Origin: Planctomycetota bacterium
GTDB taxonomy: Bacteria > Planctomycetota > Planctomycetia > Pirellulales > Thermoguttaceae
DNA length: 5,030 nt
Direction of reading: 5' to 3'
NCBI GenBank assembly: GCA_023397045.1
Contig: JAEWUR010000769.1
Location: 1-5,030, forward strand
Shown here: piece after piece, positions 1 to 4,966 of the stretch
Position numbering within the stretch: position 1 is the stretch's first letter
Layout: each line of letters begins with the position of its first letter
Program-made: the position numbers and the translations under genes
The notes under the pieces: model-generated
Told to the model about the DNA's origin: nothing
Databases searched by the model: none
What the model saw: only the letters and a program-made list of their open reading frames with translations

Positions 1-1864
1 CGTGTTCCTTGTCGGCAATTTGGATGTAGAACTCGCCGTTGAATAGATTCTGGTCGATGTTCTTCGTTCCGGCTTCGGCAATCGTGCGGGCCTTCTCGGC
101 GAACGCAGCGTCGCCCACCTCTTGCGCCATCTGCTCGCCGGCCAACAGTGCGGCAAGGTAAAGAGAACTCAGCCAGGCAACCTGGCCGAACCATGCCGCA
201 TCCAGCGTGTTATGTTGCGGGCCGTCGAGTATGCCGTCCTCGTTGGCGTCTTGGCGGATCAGGTATTCCAACGACTTTTTAATCTTCGGCCAGTTGCGTT
301 CCAAAAATGCATTGTTGGCGCTCATCTGATGTTCACGGTACGCACGGAGTATGGTGCCGGCTTGGCCATCGACTGCGGCGTTTTGGTCGAACTCGGCTCG
401 GAAACCAATCCTGCCGGAATCAGCAAGGAAGGCGACTCCATAGTCGACCATTTCCCGGGTCGTTCGTTCGAGACTCGGAAAAATCCGACCCACGGCCTGG
501 GCGTATTGCCAAACGTGCGTGCAGGTGCCCGGGCACGAGCCGACGCCTTCCCAACCGTAGAAACGATTGTTGCCGAACCAGTAGGCCGTCGAGGTCGCCA
601 ACGTCGAGATGTTCAAAAACGTCCGATCGAGGAACCAATAGGGCAGCGTCGAATCGTACCATGTATCGCGCCACAGCCGGGTTTGCTCGGCAAACTTGTC
701 GAAGTTCGCGGCAACCGTTGCGGCAACGTCTTGGGCCGACGCGAAACGCTTTCCATACTTCCGCCCTTCAATCCCTTGAAGATTCAAGTGCTGGATATTC
801 GGGAAATACCACGTCACGACGAACGTGATCGTGGTCTCGGCTCCCGGTTCGAGCGAAAACGGCCGCGACAACGCGCCGACGAGGCGTTTCGACGGATCGC
901 CGGTCAAAACCGAGGCGGTCGGCGCCGCGTCTTGTTCCGACGCACATTGCGGAAGCGCCTCGACCGAGACCAAGGGGCTGCCGATGTCCGACGGCCGCGC
1001 GCCGAGCAGCGCGAGACACATCGAACCGCCGTCGGATCGCGCGGCGACAGACGCCGCATTCGCTTGATCCGCTCCGTCTGGCAATGTGGCCGTGCATGAG
1101 AGCGCCGTGAACGCATTGTCACGCACCACCGTATTCGTTCGCGTCACCGGATTGGCCTTTGCGGAATACAGACACACGGCATTCTCCAGCCAGCCGGAAA
1201 GATCGCCTTCGACGTTCGCCGACGCGCGGTTCCGCAAGGTGAACTGCATGACCGTGGCCGGCAGATGCGAGTCCTCGGCATTGAGCGGAATGAACGGCGA
1301 AAACGCCTCCAACGACACCTCCACCGGGCAACGCGCGTCGCGATATTCCACCTGCCCGATCGGATACTGGCCGACGAACGAGATGTCGGCGAAACCGTTT
1401 CGGTCGAGCGACAGCACTTGGCTCTTGCCGTCGGCCGCGATGCGAAGCGAAAAACCTTGCTCCATCGGCGACGTCGGCGTCATCGGGCTGGTGTAATGCG
1501 GCCCGCTGCATCCGCTGTCGACGAACTCGTTGAAGATGTCCCAATGCCACAGACGCCCGTCGCCGCCCAGGTAGACCTGGCCCGTGCAAATACCCCCGAC
1601 CGGCATGCCGATCTTCTCCAACTCGGCCCCACGGTAGATCGTTTTTTCACCGCGTGCGAACAGCGACTGAATCCACTCGGGCGGCAGTTGTTTGTCGGCA
1701 GGAATGATCGAGCCGGTCTCGGCGGCCGCCGAACGAACGTTCATCGTTGTCATCCCCGCCGCCATCGACGCGGCGCTGACTCCGACCAGCTTGAGGAAAT
1801 CGCGACGGTTGGCCGATCGCATAATTCGGAGAACTGCGTCGAGAGATTCGTTAGGTTGAGGCAT
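1..1864 (-). CDS. GH116 family glycoside hydrolase (beta-glucosidase / glucosylceramidase-like), Tat-exported, C-terminus cut by window edge
   Basis: The minus-strand frame is open from ATG at 1864-1862 to the left edge (621 codons). Residues 1-48 form a Tat signal: NRRDFLK at 19-25, a hydrophobic stretch, then SAAA before Glu49 as a likely cleavage site, so the enzyme should be exported folded. Residues about 80-390 match the GH116 N-terminal beta domain (GMPVGGICTGQVYLGGDGRL from 86, then WHWDIFN). The catalytic helical domain follows. Glu439 in GWEGVGSCPGTCTHVWQYAQ aligns without gaps to the LEG nucleophile motif of human GBA2 (E527). Asp555 in NTLDAAWFG aligns to the GBA2 acid/base (D677, QTYDGW), followed by SLYLAAL as in the family. 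Known members cleave beta-glucosides, beta-xylosides or glucosylceramide; the substrate here cannot be read. M1 is chosen because GGAG (1872-1875) lies 7 bases upstream; M15 has no such site. It is transcribed divergently from the sigma factor operon. The usual C-terminal part of the helical domain is missing only because of the window edge. Confidence 0.9.
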   Translation of the reverse strand, partial: MPQPNESLDAVLRIMRSANRRDFLKLVGVSAASMAAGMTTMNVRSAAAETGSIIPADKQLPPEWIQSLFARGEKTIYRGAELEKIGMPVGGICTGQVYLGGDGRLWHWDIFNEFVDSGCSGPHYTSPMTPTSPMEQGFSLRIAADGKSQVLSLDRNGFADISFVGQYPIGQVEYRDARCPVEVSLEAFSPFIPLNAEDSHLPATVMQFTLRNRASANVEGDLSGWLENAVCLYSAKANPVTRTNTVVRDNAFTALSCTATLPDGADQANAASVAARSDGGSMCLALLGARPSDIGSPLVSVEALPQCASEQDAAPTASVLTGDPSKRLVGALSRPFSLEPGAETTITFVVTWYFPNIQHLNLQGIEGRKYGKRFASAQDVAATVAANFDKFAEQTRLWRDTWYDSTLPYWFLDRTFLNISTLATSTAYWFGNNRFYGWEGVGSCPGTCTHVWQYAQAVGRIFPSLERTTREMVDYGVAFLADSGRIGFRAEFDQNAAVDGQAGTILRAYREHQMSANNAFLERNWPKIKKSLEYLIRQDANEDGILDGPQHNTLDAAWFGQVAWLSSLYLAALLAGEQMAQEVGDAAFAEKARTIAEAGTKNIDQNLFNGEFYIQIADKEH

Positions 1865-1871
1865 CGGGAAA

Positions 1872-1875
1872 CTCC
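1872..1875 (-). promoter_or_regulatory. ribosome binding site of the GH116 gene
   Basis: Read on the minus strand this is GGAG, seven bases before the ATG at 1864. It decides the start in favour of M1 over the in-frame M15 (1822), which has no purine-rich site before it and would leave only four residues ahead of the Tat twin arginine. Confidence 0.6.
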
Positions 1876-1940
1876 AGAAAAACCGAGTGAGTGTTCGTGA
1901 TCGATGTCAAAAAACGACCGCAACTTCTGACGTCTGCCCC

Positions 1941-1956
1941 GTCGTCGACCGACGAC
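1941..1956. repeat. short inverted repeat in the GH116 leader
   Basis: GTCGTC (1941-1946) and GACGAC (1951-1956) form a 6-bp stem with a 4-base loop. The second arm is also part of a two-copy heptamer CGACCGA at 1946-1952 and 1953-1959, followed by a degenerate ACGACGG. It would lie in the 5' leader of the GH116 transcript if the promoter at 2084-2112 is real. It may be only a by-product of local CGAC-rich composition. Confidence 0.3.
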
Positions 1957-2052
1957 CGAACGACGGCAATGAACGACGCCGGCGGCAACGGGGTCTTGCC
2001 CGGTCAGCATCGGGAGCCGAACCAAGTTGCTCCCAATATCGCGGGATTTGTT

Positions 2053-2071
2053 GGGGGGGTGGGGGACTGGG
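2053..2071 (+). other. potential G-quadruplex tract
   Basis: The plus strand reads G7-T-G5-ACT-G3. Four G-triplets can be chosen (2053-2055, 2057-2059, 2061-2063, 2069-2071) with loops of 1, 1 and 5 bases, satisfying the usual G3N1-7 rule. For GH116 transcription the G-rich strand is the template, and the tract begins only a few bases after the predicted start point. Whether it folds in the cell is unknown. Confidence 0.5.
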
Positions 2072-2083
2072 CGTGCGAACGCG

Positions 2084-2112
2084 ATTATAACCGGTCGCCA
2101 CCACAAAGTCCA
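2084..2112 (-). promoter_or_regulatory. candidate housekeeping promoter for the GH116 gene
   Basis: On the minus strand TGGACT (2112-2107, 4 of 6 matches to the -35 TTGACA) is followed after exactly 17 bases by a perfect -10 TATAAT (2089-2084). This predicts transcription starting near 2077, giving a leader of roughly 210 bases before the GH116 ATG. The perfect -10 and ideal spacing in GC-rich DNA support it; the weak -35 and long leader count against it. Confidence 0.4.
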
Positions 2113-2156
2113 CACTTCCCGATCCCGCAGAAGACCTTACTCGCATGCGGCGGGAC

Positions 2157-2175
2157 GCCAGGGCGAGAGCCCGGC
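2157..2175 (+). other. GC-rich hairpin with GAGA tetraloop
   Basis: GCC (2157-2159), a bulged A (2160) and GGGC (2161-2164) pair with GCCC (2169-2172) and GGC (2173-2175) around a GAGA loop of the GNRA class. That makes seven G-C pairs, with the stable tetraloop on the plus strand only. No run of T follows, so it is not a Rho-independent terminator. It could be part of a structured leader of the sigma factor operon if a promoter lies upstream of it. Confidence 0.4.
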
Positions 2176-2268
2176 AATTTGCGGCAAAACACGTCCAAGG
2201 CCGATTCACTCCGTTTGCGAATATCATAAACTGAAATAGGACGCAATTTCCGGCGGTTCTGGATTTTT

Positions 2269-2298
2269 TTGCCAATCCGCAATTTTTCGATACATAAA
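2269..2298 (+). promoter_or_regulatory. weak candidate promoter for the sigma factor operon
   Basis: TTGCCA (2269-2274) matches the -35 consensus at 5 of 6 positions. CATAAA (2293-2298) lies 18 bases downstream and matches -10 at 4 of 6; TACATA (2291-2296) is an alternative with a 16-base spacer. The surrounding bases are AT-rich, unlike the rest of the window. Transcription would start about 95 bases before the sigma factor ATG, so the leader would contain the three-arm repeat at 2332-2365. I found no convincing ECF-type AAC/CGTC pair that would show autoregulation. Confidence 0.25.
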
Positions 2299-2331
2299 AC
2301 GCTCGACCTGCCGGGATACTAGGTGACCAGT

Positions 2332-2365
2332 CGTTCTGGCCCCGCACAGAACGTTGGGGCGTTCT
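2332..2365 (+). promoter_or_regulatory. three-arm inverted repeat upstream of the sigma factor gene
   Basis: CGTTCTG (2332-2338) is complementary to CAGAACG (2347-2353), giving a perfect 7-bp stem with an 8-base loop. The same middle arm is also complementary to CGTTCT (2360-2365), giving a perfect 6-bp stem AGAACG/CGTTCT with loop TTGGGG. The two hairpins share the middle arm and exclude each other. GCCCC (2339-2343) can additionally pair with GGGGC (2356-2360). The element ends 35 bases before the sigma factor start. It could be an RNA switch in the leader or a set of alternating half-sites for a dimeric DNA-binding protein. Confidence 0.45.
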
Positions 2366-2400
2366 ACGAAGGAGCCGCCTGACAATAAGTCGGGTAACCC

Positions 2401-2934
2401 ATGAACAACCATGACGAACAATACGAAGCATTCGCCCGCCTGTTCGGGTTGAACCAGGGCCGAGTCTTCGCCTATATCGTCACCCTGGTCCCGTGTTGGG
2501 CCGACGCCGAAGACGTATTGCAGAACACGAGCGTTGTCCTCTGGCGAAAATTCGACCAGTTCGACCCGTCCGGTGATTTCGCTCGCTGGGCGTGCGGCGT
2601 CGCCTATCGCGAGGTGCTCAAACACTTCGAGCAGCAGGGGCGCCGCCAACGCGTGTTCGGCCGCCTCGTCCTCGAACGAATCAGCCGTGCCCACGTTGCT
2701 CGAAGCAGTCTATTCGAACAGCAGCGCGTCGCGATGGACGACTGCGTCAGCCGCTTGCGATTGCCGGATCGAGAGATCATCGAGCATTACTATTTTCAGG
2801 GCAAGAAGACGGTGGCCGAGGTCGCACGCGAACTGGGGCGCCCGACCAACACGATCCTTCATGCGCTCGTTCGCATTCGGGGCGCGCTGCAACGCTGCAT
2901 TGACGAAGCCGTCTCGTCGGAGGAGCGAAAATGA
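2401..2934 (+). CDS. ECF RNA polymerase sigma factor, Rhodopirellula/Verrucomicrobium type
   Basis: This 177-residue protein has the two-domain layout of ECF sigma factors, which bind core RNA polymerase and direct it to alternative promoters. Region 2 spans about residues 8-78, with the family-typical ADAEDVLQNTSVVLWRKFDQF (34-54) and FARWACGVAYREV (60-72), the core-binding and -10 recognising part. Region 4 spans about 108-170, with LRLPDREIIEHYYFQGKKTV (119-138) and the helix-turn-helix AEVARELGRPTNTILHALVR for -35 recognition. Length is normal and no key segment is missing. The wording of region 2 is that of the subfamily common in planctomycetes and Verrucomicrobia. The start at 2401 is bounded by an in-frame TAA at 2395-2397. 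There is no good ribosome binding site before it: AGGAG at 2370-2374 is 26 bases away. The stop overlaps the next start as ATGA, so the pair is translationally coupled. The target promoters are unknown. Confidence 0.95.
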   Translation: MNNHDEQYEAFARLFGLNQGRVFAYIVTLVPCWADAEDVLQNTSVVLWRKFDQFDPSGDFARWACGVAYREVLKHFEQQGRRQRVFGRLVLERISRAHVARSSLFEQQRVAMDDCVSRLRLPDREIIEHYYFQGKKTVAEVARELGRPTNTILHALVRIRGALQRCIDEAVSSEERK

Positions 2935-4904
2935 GCGTGGACAATGCGTTCCGGCAAGAATGGTTGGATCTGGTCGTTGCCTATACATCAGGCCTCGCAA
3001 CCGACGAGGAATTCTCAAGGCTCGAAGCGATTCTCAGCGAGAACGACGAGGCGATGGCCTTCTACCTCGACGCCCTGAATATTCACGCCAACCTGTACTG
3101 GTATCACCCCGATCAAAACGCGAGCGGTGCGCAAGGCAGCGGAAATCCCGCCATTGCCGACCCCTTTGACGCGAATGGCAAGGAAAACAACGATCACGAT
3201 CCGACGTCGATCATTGGACCTGTCGCCGCTCCTGCAAGCCCCTTGGCCGCCGCGAGTCGGCCAGCCTTCCCAGCCTCGGCCCTGACCGCTCTCGGTGGAC
3301 CGACCGGTTATCTCACCGGCTGGCCGATCGCCTACCTGATCGCGACGGCGATTTTCGGGATCGGGGCCATCATTGGCACACTGGTCCAAGTATCCCACCC
3401 GTCCCAAGTCGCTCTCGATGCGCCGCGCACGACGGGCGATCATCCGGCGGCAGCCCATTCAGCACAACAGGTCGGCCGGATCACCGGAATGGTGAATTGC
3501 GCGTTTCTGGGGGTAGGGGAAGGCACAAGGTTCAAGGTTCAAGGTTCAGGGTCAAAACAGTTCCAGTCCCGAAATCCCGAAATCCCGAAATCCCTTGTTT
3601 CTCTCGGCGACACCTACGACCTTGCCTCCGGCCTGCTGGAAATTACCTATAACTCAGGCGCCAAGGTGATCTTGCAGGGACCGGTGCGTTATGAAGTCGA
3701 TTCGCCGACCGGCGGCTTCCTTTTCCAAGGCAAGTTGACCGCTCGTGTCGAGAAGCGGTCAGCGGTCAGTGGTCAGCAGCCAGAAATCTCCAGCCCCGAG
3801 CCCCTAGTCCCTAGTCCCTCAGAAAAAGTGGTCAGTGGCCAGTGGCCAGTGGCTAGTGAGAAACAGAGCGCGTCCGACATTCATCATTCATCATTCAGCA
3901 TTCAGCATTCCTCCGGAAGTCCACTGTTCTCTGTCCGCACTCCCTCCGCCATCGTTACCGACCTCGGCACCGAATTCGGCGTCGAAGTGATGCGGGATGG
4001 GAACACCGTCTCCCACGTCTTCCAAGGGTCGGTCCGAATCCAACGATCGGTCGACGGCCATCCGATCGGCGCAGGCCGAGTCTTGTCGTCCAACCAATCG
4101 GCATTCGTCGCCAATGCGACGACCGGCCGTGAATCCTCCGGCGAGGTCATTCAGCCAATCACATTGGACTCGACGCGGTTCGTCCGCGACCTGCAAAGCC
4201 GTCGGCCGTCTTCTTCCAAAAAAACCGCCACGCCACAAGTCGTCGCATGGTATCGACTCGGAGAGGACGACCCGGGGGCTGCTGCCGGATCGCTTGTCGA
4301 GACGGGAACCGTCAATCACCGCGGCGTCTATCCGCTCGCGCCCCGCGCCAAGCCAAGCTACAGCGCGAACGCCGCTCCCTACGCGAGTTCCTTGTCGGCA
4401 AGCTTCCACGGCGCCGATGACGAATGCCTTGTGAATGAACGCACGCCCTACATGCTGATCGACGATTTCATTCTCGAAGCCTGGGTCTGTGCCCGAACGA
4501 CGGAAGACCACTACCAGTTCGTCGTCTACAATGGAGATCCGAATCGTAACGGCTACGGCCTGTTTCTGGGAAACGGAACCTGGCAGTTCCTCTTGGGCGG
4601 AATTCACTGGTTCGACTCGGGCGTTCGGTGCGCCATCGGCCAATGGACCCACCTCGCATTGGTCTGCGATCATGGAACGATGCAAATCTGGGTCGATGGC
4701 CGTCCCGCCGGCGAACCGACGACATGGACGCCGCATGTGCCCGATCGCTCGTTCTCGATCGGTTGCGACCATACGACGAATCCGCATTTTTCGTTCAACG
4801 GCGAAATCGATGAAGTGCGCCTGTCGCAATTGACCGGCCCCTTCAAACCCGAAATGCTATTACTCGCGCCAACATCTGCCAAAGGAGACAACGACGTGCC
4901 ATGA
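2931..4904 (+). CDS. FecR-like transmembrane regulator with C-terminal LamG domain, partner of the upstream ECF sigma factor
   Basis: A 657-residue predicted membrane protein. Residues 8-58 form a short acidic helical segment (WLDLVVAYTSGLATDEEFSR from 11) of the kind that precedes FecR domains in planctomycete sigma partners; it has no HxxxCxxC zinc motif, so it is not a classical zinc anti-sigma domain. A Pro/Ala-rich linker leads to one membrane helix at about 128-154. The FecR-like domain runs from about 183 to 375, with LASGLLEITYNSGAKVILQG (231-250), FLFQGKLTARV (263-273) and FSVRTPSAIVTDLGTEFGVE (333-352). A LamG/concanavalin A-like domain covers about 436-636, with ILEAWVCART, QWTHLALVCDHGTMQIWVDG (571-590) and FNGEIDEVRLSQ. 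The inferred topology is N-terminus in the cytoplasm and FecR plus LamG outside, so the LamG domain may sense a glycan or envelope ligand. AGGAG (2921-2925) lies 5 bases before the ATG, which overlaps the sigma factor stop. Two repeat-built inserts interrupt the FecR domain at about residues 198-223 and 276-331. Inhibitory or activating action on the sigma factor cannot be told from sequence. Confidence 0.92.
   Translation: MSVDNAFRQEWLDLVVAYTSGLATDEEFSRLEAILSENDEAMAFYLDALNIHANLYWYHPDQNASGAQGSGNPAIADPFDANGKENNDHDPTSIIGPVAAPASPLAAASRPAFPASALTALGGPTGYLTGWPIAYLIATAIFGIGAIIGTLVQVSHPSQVALDAPRTTGDHPAAAHSAQQVGRITGMVNCAFLGVGEGTRFKVQGSGSKQFQSRNPEIPKSLVSLGDTYDLASGLLEITYNSGAKVILQGPVRYEVDSPTGGFLFQGKLTARVEKRSAVSGQQPEISSPEPLVPSPSEKVVSGQWPVASEKQSASDIHHSSFSIQHSSGSPLFSVRTPSAIVTDLGTEFGVEVMRDGNTVSHVFQGSVRIQRSVDGHPIGAGRVLSSNQSAFVANATTGRESSGEVIQPITLDSTRFVRDLQSRRPSSSKKTATPQVVAWYRLGEDDPGAAAGSLVETGTVNHRGVYPLAPRAKPSYSANAAPYASSLSASFHGADDECLVNERTPYMLIDDFILEAWVCARTTEDHYQFVVYNGDPNRNGYGLFLGNGTWQFLLGGIHWFDSGVRCAIGQWTHLALVCDHGTMQIWVDGRPAGEPTTWTPHVPDRSFSIGCDHTTNPHFSFNGEIDEVRLSQLTGPFKPEMLLLAPTSAKGDNDVP
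3527..3553 (+). repeat. heptamer tandem array AAGGTTC
   Basis: There are three perfect units (3527-3533, 3534-3540, 3541-3547), followed by a shortened copy AGGGTC (3548-3553). It lies inside the FecR/LamG gene and encodes the low-complexity run RFKVQGSGS that begins the first insert in the FecR domain. Confidence 0.9.
3567..3594 (+). repeat. octamer tandem array TCCCGAAA
   Basis: Three perfect 8-bp units and a final TCCC (3.5 copies), 14 bases after the AAGGTTC array. It encodes RNPEIPK within the first FecR insert. It is the only array of the six whose unit is not 7 bp. Confidence 0.9.
3757..3777 (+). repeat. heptamer tandem array GGTCAGY
   Basis: Three units, GGTCAGC, GGTCAGT and GGTCAGC, differing only at the last base. 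It opens the second FecR insert and encodes RSAVSGQQ. Confidence 0.85.
3802..3819 (+). repeat. heptamer tandem array CCCTAGT
   Basis: Two perfect units (3802-3808, 3809-3815) and a partial CCCT (3816-3819), encoding PLVPSPS in the second FecR insert. Only 2.6 copies, so weak alone; it is supported by the neighbouring arrays of the same unit length. Confidence 0.7.
3830..3857 (+). repeat. heptamer tandem array GGYYAGT
   Basis: Four units, GGTCAGT, GGCCAGT, GGCCAGT and GGCTAGT, encoding VSGQWPVAS. The unit is closely related to that at 3757-3777, suggesting one ancestral repeat that has drifted. Confidence 0.88.
3879..3910 (+). repeat. heptamer tandem array ATTCAKC
   Basis: Two copies of ATTCATC (3879-3892), two of ATTCAGC (3893-3906) and a partial ATTC (3907-3910). 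It encodes IHHSSFSIQHSS, the last part of the second FecR insert, directly before the conserved FSVRTPSAIVTDLGTEFG strand. Confidence 0.92.
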
Positions 4905-4966
4905 ACTTGCTGCAATTTCGCGGAAGTCAAAAAACCCTTTCCTTTCATTCCCTAGGAGACTATGTC

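Larger units (their letters stand above)
1865..2400. other. divergent intergenic region between GH116 and the sigma factor gene
   Basis: These 536 bases separate the two divergent starts. Open frames on both strands here translate to Arg/Pro-rich, low-complexity sequence with no recognisable domain, so I call no gene. The sequence becomes AT-richer from about 2176 to 2300, as expected near a promoter for the plus-strand operon. Individual sites are listed separately. GCAATTT recurs at 2174-2180, 2243-2249 and 2279-2285, the last two as an 8-base direct repeat CGCAATTT starting 36 bases apart. No tRNA or known riboswitch consensus was recognised. Confidence 0.7.

Noticed and set aside
122..1099. 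Plus-strand open frame of 325 codons
   Set aside because: It lies entirely antisense to the GH116 gene, whose translation matches a known family with catalytic motifs. The antisense product is Arg-rich without any domain; long antisense frames are common in GC-rich genes.
1891..2229. Plus-strand open frame of 112 codons in the intergenic region
   Set aside because: No ribosome binding site or recognisable domain, low-complexity product, and it crosses the G-tract and the predicted GH116 promoter.
2249..2270. Rho-independent terminator on the plus strand (hairpin followed by seven T)
   Set aside because: The stem is only 5 bp with one G-T pair and would be unstable. No plus-strand gene ends upstream of it, and the T-run overlaps the candidate -35 box. 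An attenuator role cannot be excluded but is not supported.
2332..2360. H-type pseudoknot formed by CGTTCTG/CAGAACG and GCCCC/GGGGC
   Set aside because: The connecting loops would be 0 and 2 bases, too short to cross a 7-bp stem. Alternative, mutually exclusive hairpins are more realistic.
2349..2364. LexA/SOS box (GAAC…GTTC)
   Set aside because: The half-sites are separated by 8 bases rather than the 4 of the GAAC-N4-GTTC type, and no GTTC-N7-GTTC pair is present.
1907..2431. Minus-strand open frame of 174 codons over the intergenic region
   Set aside because: Arg/Pro-rich product without a domain. It begins inside the sigma factor gene and spans the promoter and repeat elements, so it is more likely noncoding.
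3527..3910. CRISPR array
   Set aside because: Units are 7-8 bp in direct tandem with no spacers, inside an open reading frame; they are simple tandem repeats.
3891..4829. Minus-strand open frame of 312 codons
   Set aside because: Antisense to the FecR/LamG gene across well-conserved FecR and LamG motifs. Its translation resembles no family and its length follows from the codon usage of the sense gene.
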